Positions 1 to 8,604 of a stretch of 64,000 nucleotides of DNA are shown here, piece after piece. Position 1 is the first letter of the stretch. Each line of letters opens with the position of its first letter. The notes beneath the pieces are model-generated. The model ran no database searches. It was not told the origin of the DNA and saw only the letters and a list, made by a program, of their open reading frames with translations. The stretch spans positions 558,001 to 622,000 of the forward strand of contig CALNYW010000005.1 of assembly GCA_942490985.1 (NCBI GenBank), given 5' to 3'. Made by a program: the position numbers and the translations under genes. Source of the DNA: Thiosocius sp942490985 (GTDB lineage Bacteria; Pseudomonadota; Gammaproteobacteria; Chromatiales; Chromatiaceae).

Positions 1-2161
1 GAGCGCGACCATAAGCGACCTCGTAGACATTGACGGGCTTATCGAGCGGAAGACTCGCCGACGCATCCTTCAACGTGTGGACATCGTTGGGCTGCTCAAC
101 GGCACCTTGACAGCAAGGGCCGTCGCCAGCACCCCGGTGCCCGCAGCCATCCAGAGACCGAGCGCTATCCCCAGCGGCGCCCCAGCACCTCGTAGAAATC
201 CCCTGAATGACCATATCGCCGGCCACCGGCAGGGTGATCACCAGCAGGCTTGCGGCACCGGCGACCCCGGCGGCTCAGAGACGGCCCGATGCCGGCGATA
301 CCCGCAATCACGCCCAGCGGCACCCACAGGATCACCGCCTTGATCAGCAGATACACCGCGCCCTTCGCGCGCCCGAGACGCCCTTCAAGGCCTCTGCCAG
401 CACTGCGTCTGGCTGCAACGGCAGCAACGCCAGCAGCACGACCACTAATCCCGCGGCAACGACCGGCCTGCGAGGAAAGGCCGCCACGGCGGCCAGCACC
501 GGCAGTCCCGGCGCGACGCCGCTCGCGAGCATCAATGACAGCGCGACACAGACTGCCCAGATCATGACTACCGCCCGCCCGTCCAGGGCATCGGGCAGCA
601 ACGAGGGGGCATCCTCGGGAAGCAGGCTAGCGATACCGGTGAGCAAGGCCCAGATGGACCGCGACGCGTACGGCGACAGGCTGCCGGCCCCCCCGGCAGA
701 GCCCCCCGCAGAGTTACCTGCGCGCCGGTTTCCGTATGACGCGACCGCTCGGACGGTGCCTGCAAGGCCCCTACAGGCAAGACCCACTCCGCCGTCGAGA
801 GGGGGGCCGGTCAATGGGTTTCTCCTGCCAACGCCACGCGAGCACCACGAGCCCGAAGTAACCGATCGCGCCGCCCAGCCATTCCAAAACAAGATCGGTG
901 CTGCTCGCATGCTTTCCGACAACAGCCATCTGACCGAGCTCGATTCCGGACAGCCACAGACCCATCGCCGCAACGGCAGCGACATCGATCTATCCTACGG
1001 TAGTGAGCGGCACCTGAAAGGAGATCGCGCGTAGGCGATCGCGATCCCGAGTGGAATGGGAAGAACAGTGTCGCTGCAGGACCTCGGTGACGGCGATAGG
1101 GTGTACTGACGTAGTAGGCATGCAGCGGCGTCCCAAAGAACGACGCGGCCTGCTCGGAGGAAGCCACGCTCGAAGCCGAAATCGAACGGGTACCAGAAGA
1201 TCAAGCCAGGATCAATGCCCACAGCCCGAAGCCGAGAAGCCCTAGGTAGGTCTGGCGGTTCACCAAACGCGCATAATTCGCGGGTCGATCCCTTGCACGC
1301 GGTCGGGCCATCACCACGCCAATGGAGGCACCGAGCCAGGCCGTGAAGATATCGGTCACATCCGTCACCCGGGTGAACACGATCAGCTGACTGAGTTCCA
1401 GCGGCACCGCGGCGAATGCCGACCAAAGCCAGGCCCTCTGAGCCCCTTCTTCCCGGAGGCGATCAAGAGATAGCTGACCGGCACCCAAAGCAGGACATCT
1501 GTGATCAGGTTGTAGATATCCTGCGCCCTCAACTGAGCCTGATACGCGAAAGGCAGCAGATTGACTCTGCCGGCGCTCCACTTTTGGTACAGCTCCACCG
1601 GACTCGTCAGATCGAGCGGGAGGACGCCGTATCCGAAAGAGTACGGCGACATAGAGCCACAGAAGACGCTCCGCGATGCTCTGGGACCGCGGACCGTCTG
1701 CCAGCCCCTGAGCCAGACGGAGAAGACCTCGCCCTGCCAGAACCAGAGACCGATACCGATCAGGGCACCGACCGCCTGGGCCAAGACGTCGGAAGGAGAT
1801 GGGGTACGGCCCGAAAAAAGATCTGCGCGAACTCGACGGAGAAACTGACGAGCAGACAGGCAAGCCAGACCAGCCGCTGCGACCACGCCCCCAGCCAGGT
1901 CTCTTGGGGCCAGAGAGATCCCAACAGGAAGAAGGCGAGTGGGATCGTGAGAAGAACATTGGTGGCTACATCGATACGAGATCCGGAAAAGAATGGGCGA
2001 TCGAACGGATTCAAGTAGCGCTGCCAGGCCTGGTCAAGCGGCACCGACTGGAAGTGCAGCGGGACCAGACTGCCATAGGCGATAAAAACCACACTGAACA
2101 GCGCGACGAAGAATAGGAATCTTCGCGATGCGCCAGCTATGTCAGTCTGGTGAAAAGACAC
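1..2161 (-). pseudogene. VanZ-family polytopic membrane protein, multiply frameshifted; runs off the window edge
   Basis: The N-terminal part is clear: from an ATG at 2161 the translation is a VanZ-like membrane protein (two hydrophobic segments, then VSFSVEFAQIFF). The expected continuation SGRTPSPSDVLAQAVGALIG lies in another frame from about 1815, switched at a six-T run. A further switch near 1430 leads to ELSQLIVFTRVTDVTDIFTA. Near 1200 a stop is followed in a third frame by FWYPFDFGFERGFL. Pieces of the second VanZ-like half (SFFGTPLHAYYVSTPYR, then GLWLSGIELGQ) follow in alternating frames to about 780. From 780 to 1 hydrophobic stretches also change frame, and may belong to the same or the next gene. 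I count at least six frame switches in 2.1 kb while all neighbours are intact, so decay is more likely than random base-calling error. VanZ-type proteins are common in exopolysaccharide and exosortase loci; the role here is unknown. Confidence 0.7.
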
Positions 2162-2571
2162 GTCAAGTCACCCCCTTTTCCAACAACAACGGCCAATCGA
2201 TGGATTTCATCATGGAACATTCCAACGACCGTCGGAACAACGCCGCGGTCTGCTTTTCCGCGTTGGAGCTTTTGGATCAGACCGAAAGCTAACCGCCCAT
2301 GAACGAAAGTACCCCTCTGGCGCTTGCATCGCCGATCGCTTTCCGGCGATGGGTACAAGGGCAGTATTTGGCAGTATGCAGGAGGCAGGGAAGCTGGCAC
2401 ATCTGGACATGTTGACTCACCATTAGCCTTCACGCAACGGAATCCCGTTGATTTGTTCTGTTCGTGGCGGAGATTGGGAATATAGCGCCACGTGCGACCC
2501 CTGTCGGCTATAGATGACTGCCGCATCCAGCTCGTCGCACATCGTCACTCTTACGCATTGCCTGTGATCAG
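2162..2571. other. Intergenic stretch, about 410 bp
   Basis: This stretch lies between the stop of the beta-helix gene and the start of the broken VanZ gene, both on the minus strand. Short open frames occur on both strands but none has a convincing ribosome binding site or a recognisable product. I see no terminator with a T run, no tRNA and no known riboswitch motif. Confidence 0.5.
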
Positions 2572-3876
2572 CTACGGCGAACCGGCGAACGCGCCGACCC
2601 CGTATGCCCGGCGGGGGCGACCGGCGAAGTCTTTGTCCAGCTCCGGATAGTCTTCCTGAATATTCACCACGCGCTCGGTGCCAAGATTCCACGCACGCGG
2701 TTCGGCCGAGAAGCGGTCCAGATCGGGCAGCGGAGACCGAAGGTAGGTCGGGGCATCGTCGAACCCCCCTGCAAAATTCTCGTCCGGTGGCCACCCGTCG
2801 ATCGGCCGGCCTGCGAACACGACATTGCCAGCCGCCCGCTGGTCATCCACCCGACGGTCGTCACGCTGCAGCAAGCGGATACCAACACCCGGATGCACGA
2901 TCGTATTGAAGACGACCCTTACCCGCCGCGGGATGTCGTTATGCGGCTGAATTGCAATCGCCGGAAATTCATTCGCATGACTGTTGAAGAAGACGTTCGA
3001 ATACAGCGCGACATTGCCCTCACCCTGGAACAAGGCCTCGTTCGGATTCTCAAAGAACAGGTTGCCGTAGATCGCGTAGGTGTCGTCGCTGCCGGGGCCT
3101 TCGAGTGGAAAGTGCCCAACGAGCACGTTCGGTCGCGCGGCGACCTCGGTTGAGCCACCCTTTTCCTTGACGAAGCGATTACGCCGGATGATCGTAAAGC
3201 GCGTTTCCGTCGGCATGCCTTCGATAGCCGGTCTCGCGTTTTGGTGCTTGATCTGCAGGTTGTAGCCGATCGTGTTGAGCACGTCGTTGTCTTCGATGAT
3301 GCCACCGACGAACGGATCGCTGCCGTCGGAGTTGCCGAAGTACATGCCGGTACCGACGCCCTCGATGTGGTTGTCCTTCACGACCCAATCCCAGGCCGGG
3401 CACTTGGTCGAGATGCCAACCGATTGCTGGTGCTTGAAGAGATTATGGATACGCAGGCCTTCGAGCGTGATGTGATGGGCGTATCTGGCGTGTCCCTCGC
3501 ACTTCACGCCATCGACAAACGCGCCGTTGCCATCGATCTCGAGGTTGCGGATGGTGACGTGGCTGGCGTCCTTGATGCTCACCGTGTTGCGCTTCGGGTA
3601 TCCGAGAATCACCGCCTTCGCATCACCCGTCGGCCCTTCTATTGTGATCGGCTTTTCCGCTGTCCCGTGCAGGTCATGAACACGCAGGCCGCGGTGGTAC
3701 TGCCCCGGAGCCAGCATCAGGGTGTCGCCGGGCTTCAGCTTGCGCAGCAACTGATGGTAGTTGTCCGGATTGCCGGAAATCGTTGCAGCAAGCCCGGACT
3801 GTGATGCCCCAGCCATTAACAGGCCGCACCCGAGCAGCGCTGCAACGGACAAAACGTTTCGCGATATCAAACGCAT
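2572..3876 (-). CDS. Secreted right-handed parallel beta-helix protein
   Basis: A 434-residue protein with a clear N-terminal signal sequence (positive start, then a hydrophobic run ending near Ala-Ala-Thr around residue 32), so probably periplasmic or exported. From about residue 35 it has the start typical of pectate-lyase-like and alginate-lyase-like folds (LKPGDTLMLAPGQY), followed by rung-like repeats such as HVTIRNLEIDGN, HHITLEGLRIHN and WVVKDNHIEGV through about residue 330. The C-terminal end (about 370-434) is non-repetitive and ends in YGVGAFAG, common in these proteins. It is transcribed divergently from the asparagine-synthetase-like gene, 101 bp away. The fold suggests polysaccharide binding, lysis or epimerisation, consistent with a surface-polysaccharide region, but no catalytic set can be assigned by eye. 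Confidence 0.75.
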   Translation of the reverse strand: MRLISRNVLSVAALLGCGLLMAGASQSGLAATISGNPDNYHQLLRKLKPGDTLMLAPGQYHRGLRVHDLHGTAEKPITIEGPTGDAKAVILGYPKRNTVSIKDASHVTIRNLEIDGNGAFVDGVKCEGHARYAHHITLEGLRIHNLFKHQQSVGISTKCPAWDWVVKDNHIEGVGTGMYFGNSDGSDPFVGGIIEDNDVLNTIGYNLQIKHQNARPAIEGMPTETRFTIIRRNRFVKEKGGSTEVAARPNVLVGHFPLEGPGSDDTYAIYGNLFFENPNEALFQGEGNVALYSNVFFNSHANEFPAIAIQPHNDIPRRVRVVFNTIVHPGVGIRLLQRDDRRVDDQRAAGNVVFAGRPIDGWPPDENFAGGFDDAPTYLRSPLPDLDRFSAEPRAWNLGTERVVNIQEDYPELDKDFAGRPRRAYGVGAFAGSP

Positions 3877-3977
3877 GGGCAGAGCATAGCGAAAACCGCT
3901 GTCCAGTTTCCGTCACAAGGTTCCGCCCGAGCCATACCGGTATACTCGAGGCTTCGTTTAGCCGGCCTCCAAGACCC

Positions 3978-5711
3978 ATGAGCTTTTTTATCCTGGCAGA
4001 CCAGTCCCGGCCCAAGCTCGTCGAGCGGTTGCCGGCGGTTCAGACACTTGGCCTTGCCAACGACGAGATGACGCATGGTCGCTGGTCGTGTCGTTTCTTC
4101 GGCAACCTCTCTGGCAGCGTACCTTCCCTCTATCAGAGCGATGGTGAAACCCTGGCCGGTGTTGCCGGGATACTCCTGTTCGAAGGCCAGCCCGCCCCCG
4201 CCTGCCTGCCGGCTTTGCTTGAGGCGTTTGATCCCGAGACCTTCGACTGGCAGGGCCTGGTCGGCACCCACGCCGTCGCGCTCAAAAAGAACAATACGCT
4301 GCATCTCTTCACCGACGGCCTCGGCGCGAGTCGGATCTACAGCAACGCCGCGCGGACCGTTTTCTCCAACTCGTTCCTCGCGATGTGTGAACTCGTCGAG
4401 CCGCGGCGTTTCGATATACAGGCCTGCTACGAATACGTTACGGCGGGGTCGGTCTATGGTGACAAGACCCTGGTTGAAGAGATCACCGCACTACCGGCGA
4501 ATAGCATTTTGTCGATCGATGCCGCCGGCGAGATTCAGATCACTCAGCGGCCGAGCCCCATCCGTAACGAACCGCTCGATGTGGCGCCTGAGATCGACGC
4601 CATCGCCGACGCGCTGTGCGAACAGCTGGATAAGGTATTCGAGCCGATCGCGCGCAACTATGGCGACAAGCTCCGGCTGTCGTTTTCGGGCGGTTTCGAC
4701 TCCCGGCTGATGTTGGCGATGCTGTTGAAGCACGACGCCAGGCCGTCGCTGTTCGTCTATGGCAAGGACGACGACGAGGATGTGCGCATCGCCAGGCACA
4801 TCTGCAAAGCCGAAGGGCTGCCGCTGTCATGTATCGACAAGAGCCAGATGCCGCCGGTGACGCCGGATGAGTTCATCGGCGAGACCGAAAAAAACCTCGC
4901 AGCCTTTGACGGCTGGAAGGTCGAGACCGGTCTGTTCGACTTCGGCGCCGACCGCGAAGACCGTCTGAGCCGCCACATCGATGGCCAGGTGCCGCTGAAC
5001 GGTGGGCTCGGCGAGATCTACCGCAATTTCTTCTACATGCCAGACCGCCCGTCGAGCACCGGCGCGGTGATCTCGACCTTCTACTCACGCTACGACCCGG
5101 CAGCGCTGACGTCGCGCTTCGACGAACAACGATTCCGCGCCGGCATGGCGCAGGCGATGCGCGAGGCGATCGGCGCCGACAGCGACCGGCTGACGCGCGC
5201 CCAGGTCGAGTCGCTCTACCCGAAATTTCGCGGGCGTTTCTGGACCGGCCGTGATGCGTCGAACAACCAGCGATTCGGGCCGATGTTTTTCCCTTACCTG
5301 GAACACGCGGCGATTTCGCACACCGCCCGCGTGCCGCTGCGCTTCAAGGACCTCGGCTACCTGCAAGGGCGCATGATCAGTCGCACCAACCGGAAACTGG
5401 CCGGTTACCCAAGCGACTATGGCTTCGCCCTCGACGGCCCGCGGCCGCTGAAGTACAGGCTCAAGACCCTGCTCGGCACCTACCGCCCGCCGGCGCTGCG
5501 CAAGCAATCGTTCCGGCTGACCCAACGCACACAGCAGCCGCGTACCGGACCGCTGTCCGATCGCTACCTGTCGCGGGTGATCGATCTCGAATTCCCGCTG
5601 ATGCGACAGTTGTTCCATATCGACCGGATCAACTGCGCCACCCAGTACGCCCTGATTGCGACACTCGAGTATCTGGGTCAGCGCTTTGATTTGGATATCG
5701 GCGACGACTGA
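3978..5711 (+). CDS. Asparagine-synthetase-like ATP-dependent protein without glutaminase cysteine
   Basis: Start ATG at 3978 (MSFFILADQ) is preferred to upstream in-frame codons because the N-terminal domain begins there; 577 residues. The first ~190 residues look like the Ntn-fold domain of class-II amidotransferases (GLVGTHAVALKK, then FTDGLGASRIYSN), but residue 2 is Ser, so the cysteine nucleophile that hydrolyses glutamine is missing. Residues about 235-243 carry the PP-loop ATP-binding motif SFSGGFDSR of asparagine synthetase and beta-lactam synthetase. The family adenylates a carboxylate and transfers an amine. Without the cysteine this one may use free ammonia, an internal amine, or a different acceptor. 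It is divergent from a secreted beta-helix protein and close to a VanZ-type gene, a context common in polysaccharide loci. Substrate unknown. Confidence 0.75.
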   Translation: MSFFILADQSRPKLVERLPAVQTLGLANDEMTHGRWSCRFFGNLSGSVPSLYQSDGETLAGVAGILLFEGQPAPACLPALLEAFDPETFDWQGLVGTHAVALKKNNTLHLFTDGLGASRIYSNAARTVFSNSFLAMCELVEPRRFDIQACYEYVTAGSVYGDKTLVEEITALPANSILSIDAAGEIQITQRPSPIRNEPLDVAPEIDAIADALCEQLDKVFEPIARNYGDKLRLSFSGGFDSRLMLAMLLKHDARPSLFVYGKDDDEDVRIARHICKAEGLPLSCIDKSQMPPVTPDEFIGETEKNLAAFDGWKVETGLFDFGADREDRLSRHIDGQVPLNGGLGEIYRNFFYMPDRPSSTGAVISTFYSRYDPAALTSRFDEQRFRAGMAQAMREAIGADSDRLTRAQVESLYPKFRGRFWTGRDASNNQRFGPMFFPYLEHAAISHTARVPLRFKDLGYLQGRMISRTNRKLAGYPSDYGFALDGPRPLKYRLKTLLGTYRPPALRKQSFRLTQRTQQPRTGPLSDRYLSRVIDLEFPLMRQLFHIDRINCATQYALIATLEYLGQRFDLDIGDD

Positions 5712-5729
5712 CGCCCAGACGGAGGCCGA

Positions 5730-7382
5730 CTACCGCGCTGACTTGCGCACCAGCAGGATCACCGGCACCAGGCCGACCAGCAGCAACGCCACCGACGGCA
5801 GCGCCGCGCGCTCCCATTCACCTTCGGAGGTCAGCTCGAAGATCCGCACCGCCAGCGTGTCCCAGCCGAAAGGCCGCAGCAACAGCGTCGCCGGCATCTC
5901 CTTCATCACGTCGACCAGCACCAGCAACCCGGCCGTCAGCAGCCCCGGGCGCAGCATCGGCAGGTAGATGCGCCAGATCGTTTTCCACTGGCTCGCGCCG
6001 AGGCTGCGCGCCGCGTCCCGGACGCTGGGGCGGATACCTTCAAGCGCGCTGTCGACCGGCCCGTAGGCGACCGCCAGGAAGCGCGCGAAATAGGCCATCA
6101 GTAGGGCGACCACGGTGCCCGACAGCAACAGGCCGGGGTCTTCGCCGGTCAGCCAGGCCAGCCCATCGGCCAGGCGATTGTCGAACCAGGTCAGCGACAA
6201 CATGATGCCGACCGCCAAGACAGAGCCGGGCAGTGCGTAACCGAGCGTCCCGATACGGACGCTGACCCGGGTCGACAGGTCGCTGTGATAGCGGTTCGCA
6301 TAGGCCAGCACAAACGCGGCGACCACCGTCAGCATGCCGGCCATCACGCCGAGAAAGAGCGTATGCAGGAACAGGTCGACGTATCGCCGGTCGAGGTTGT
6401 CCGACACATCCCATGCCCAGATCAGCAACTGCGTGACCGGTGCGACAAACGCCAGGAACAACACGATCCAGCCGAAAGCGCTGGCCGCCCAGGCCGCCCT
6501 GCCCTGCAAACGGACGCGCCGCGGACCGCTGCGCCCCGACGCCGCGAACCGTGCACGGGCACGGAAGCGCCGCTCGATCACCAACGCCACCAACACCAGG
6601 GTCAGCAGGATCGACGCCAGCTGCGCGGCGCTCTGCAGATCGAAAAAGCCGAACCAGGATTTATAGATCGCGGTGGTGAAGGTGTCGTAATTGAACACCG
6701 ACACCGCGCCAAAGTCGGCCAGCGCCTCCATCAGCGCAAGACTGAGGCCGGCGATGATGCCAGGCCGCGCCATCGGCAGCGACACGCGCAGAAACGCCGA
6801 CCAGGGACCCAGACCCAGACTGCGCGCCGCCTCGTAGGCCGACTGCCCCTGGCCCAGAAACGATACGCGGGCCAACATGTAGACGTAGGGGTACAGCACC
6901 AGGGTCATCACCACGATCACACCAAAGGTATTGCGCACCTCGAACGCCCAGGCCGGTGCCAGCCCAAACAGGTTGCGCAGCGCGCCCTGCACCGGGCCGC
7001 CAAAGTCCATCACGCCGACAAACACGAACGCCAGCACATAGGCCGGCAATGCGAACGGCAACATCAACGCCCAGTCGAGGGTTCGGCGGCCGGGGAACTC
7101 GCACATCGTCGTCAGCCAGGCCAACGGCACACCGATCAACACCGTGCCGATGCCGACGCCCAAGATCAGCCACAGGGTGTTGGCGATCAGGCGCGGCAGC
7201 AACGTCTGACTCAGATGCGTCCAGACCGCGGGATCAATCGACGACCACGCAGCAAATATCACGGCCAGCGGCACCAGCACGCTGATCGCGAGCAGCCGCG
7301 CGCTCCAGCGCCACCAGCCGCCGTCGTGGCGACGTGCCTTGGTGCCGGTACTGATCGGGGCGGGGCTGACGAGGTCGGTCAT
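5730..7382 (-). CDS. fbpB: Ferric iron ABC transporter permease (FbpB/SfuB type)
   Basis: A 550-residue inner-membrane protein with two fused permease halves, about 12 hydrophobic segments. Each half has an EAA-like loop that contacts the ATPase: YEAARSLGLGPWSAFLRVSLP near residues 185-205 and RDAARSLGASQWKTIWRIYLP near 455-475. This two-domain arrangement is characteristic of iron(III) permeases that work with FbpA-type binding proteins. The binding-protein gene lies upstream on the same strand with a stem-loop in the 116-bp gap. No FbpC ATPase is encoded next to it: the gene ends 18 bp from the convergent asparagine-synthetase-like gene, so the ATPase must be elsewhere. Expression probably follows the Fur-like site upstream of the binding protein. 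Confidence 0.88.
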   Translation of the reverse strand: MTDLVSPAPISTGTKARRHDGGWWRWSARLLAISVLVPLAVIFAAWSSIDPAVWTHLSQTLLPRLIANTLWLILGVGIGTVLIGVPLAWLTTMCEFPGRRTLDWALMLPFALPAYVLAFVFVGVMDFGGPVQGALRNLFGLAPAWAFEVRNTFGVIVVMTLVLYPYVYMLARVSFLGQGQSAYEAARSLGLGPWSAFLRVSLPMARPGIIAGLSLALMEALADFGAVSVFNYDTFTTAIYKSWFGFFDLQSAAQLASILLTLVLVALVIERRFRARARFAASGRSGPRRVRLQGRAAWAASAFGWIVLFLAFVAPVTQLLIWAWDVSDNLDRRYVDLFLHTLFLGVMAGMLTVVAAFVLAYANRYHSDLSTRVSVRIGTLGYALPGSVLAVGIMLSLTWFDNRLADGLAWLTGEDPGLLLSGTVVALLMAYFARFLAVAYGPVDSALEGIRPSVRDAARSLGASQWKTIWRIYLPMLRPGLLTAGLLVLVDVMKEMPATLLLRPFGWDTLAVRIFELTSEGEWERAALPSVALLLVGLVPVILLVRKSAR

Positions 7383-7441
7383 AGCGGGATGGGTAAAGAC
7401 ACGCGGGTCGAATTTCTCACGGTTTTTTCGTCATAACGAAA

Positions 7442-7472
7442 GGCTGGACCGAGGCACACCCCCGGTCCAGCC
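7442..7472 (-). promoter_or_regulatory. Intercistronic stem-loop between binding protein and permease genes
   Basis: A perfect 10-bp inverted repeat (7442-7451 pairs with 7463-7472, loop of 11) sits 27 bp past the stop of the binding-protein gene and 60 bp before the permease start. There is no T run after it on the minus strand, so it is not a typical intrinsic terminator. In binding-protein-dependent ABC operons such stems often protect the upstream message and lower permease expression; that role is inferred. Confidence 0.6.
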
Positions 7473-7498
7473 TGGCTGGGTGACAATGGCAGGGCCGA

Positions 7499-8503
7499 TC
7501 AGCGATAGCCGGCCCGGTCCATCAGGCGGATGGACGCCGCCTGCAGCCGACCTGCCTCAGCCACGTTCAGTTCATCGGCTTTGAACGTACCCCAGGCCTT
7601 GACCAGCGGGGTCGGCTCAACCTCGGGATTCACCGGATACTCCGCATTGAGCCCGGCAAAATCCGCCTGCGCACCGGGTGACGACAACCACTCCAACAGC
7701 TTTTGCGCGCCTTCCGGATTCTTGGCGTATTTCGTTACCCCAGCACCCGAGACATTGATGTGCACGCCGCTGGTCTGCTGGTTGGGCCAGAAAAACGCCA
7801 GCTTGATGTCGGGGTCTTTCTTTTGCAGACGGCCGAAATAGTAAGTATTTACTATTGCCACATCGCACTGTCCAGCAGCAACGGCCTCCATCGTTTTGGT
7901 ATCGTTGGAGAAGGGTGCCGCGGCCAGGTTGGCCACCCAACCACGCACGATCGATTCGGTCTCCGGTTCGCCGAGCCGGGCGATCAGGGTCGCGACCAAC
8001 GACTGGTTATAGACCTTTTTCGAGGTACGCAGACACAGGCGCCCCTTCCACTTCGGGTCGGCCAGGTCTTCGTAGGTAGTCAGCTCTGTTGGGTCGACGC
8101 GCTCGGTGCTGTAGATGATCGTCCGTGCACGCTCCGAGAGCCCGAACCACCGGCCATCGGGGTCGCGCAGCTGGCTCGGGACGTTGCTCGCCAGTATCGG
8201 CGAATCGATGGCGGCAAGGACGCCAGTTTCCGCTGCATGCCAGAGGTTGCCGGCATCGACCGTCATCAGGACGTCCGCCGGGGTGCGCTTGCCTTCGGCC
8301 TTCAGCCGCTGCAAGAGAGGTCCCGCCTTATCGGTGATGTACTCAACCTCGATGCCCGTCTCGGCGGTGAATCGATCGAACAGCGGCTTGATCAGGTGCT
8401 CGTTGCGCGCCGAATACACCACCACGCCATTGCTGGCGTGAACGGCAGTGGCAGGGAATGCCACCACCACCGCCAAGATTGCGGAAATCCAAAACCGACC
8501 CAT
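7499..8503 (-). CDS. fbpA: Ferric iron ABC transporter, periplasmic binding protein
   Basis: Start ATG at 8503 is chosen because a GGAGAG ribosome binding site lies just upstream and the protein then begins directly with a signal peptide (MGRFWISAILAVVVAF, cleavage near AVHA-SNG). The mature part matches the FbpA/FutA family: VVVYSARNEHLIKPLFDRF at the N terminus, FTAETGIEVEYITDKAG, and the conserved VAIVNTYYFGRL region near residue 220 that supplies the iron-binding tyrosine pair. It should capture Fe(III) in the periplasm and deliver it to the two-domain permease encoded downstream. A Fur-box-like sequence 20 bp upstream of the start suggests repression in iron-replete cells. Confidence 0.9.
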   Translation of the reverse strand: MGRFWISAILAVVVAFPATAVHASNGVVVYSARNEHLIKPLFDRFTAETGIEVEYITDKAGPLLQRLKAEGKRTPADVLMTVDAGNLWHAAETGVLAAIDSPILASNVPSQLRDPDGRWFGLSERARTIIYSTERVDPTELTTYEDLADPKWKGRLCLRTSKKVYNQSLVATLIARLGEPETESIVRGWVANLAAAPFSNDTKTMEAVAAGQCDVAIVNTYYFGRLQKKDPDIKLAFFWPNQQTSGVHINVSGAGVTKYAKNPEGAQKLLEWLSSPGAQADFAGLNAEYPVNPEVEPTPLVKAWGTFKADELNVAEAGRLQAASIRLMDRAGYR

Positions 8504-8522
8504 CAAAAACTCTCCATCAAAT

Positions 8523-8543
8523 ACAAATGACAACGATTCGCAA
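8523..8543 (-). promoter_or_regulatory. Fur box (ferric uptake regulator site), predicted
   Basis: Read on the minus strand, these 21 bases agree at about 17 positions with the classical gammaproteobacterial Fur-box arrangement (GCAAAT-GATT-ATCATTTGC type). The site lies 20 bp upstream of the start codon of the ferric iron binding protein, where it would overlap the promoter. Both the sequence match and the gene it controls support the call; binding is not demonstrated. Confidence 0.65.
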
Positions 8544-8604
8544 TTGTATTCGCGTTGCTCGCGATGTCAACACCGGTTGGTCGAGGCAGCGAGCAGCCGA
8601 CGCG

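Noticed and set aside
2162..2571. Possible riboswitch or small RNA upstream of the broken VanZ gene
   Set aside because: No match to any riboswitch core I know on either strand and no strong hairpin.
6285..7436. 383-codon plus-strand frame opposite the iron permease
   Set aside because: Antisense shadow of a clear two-domain permease; rich in His, Arg and Gln as such shadows are.
8556..8595. Inverted repeat after ubiI considered as a terminator
   Set aside because: Only 7 bp of stem with a 26-base loop and no T run.
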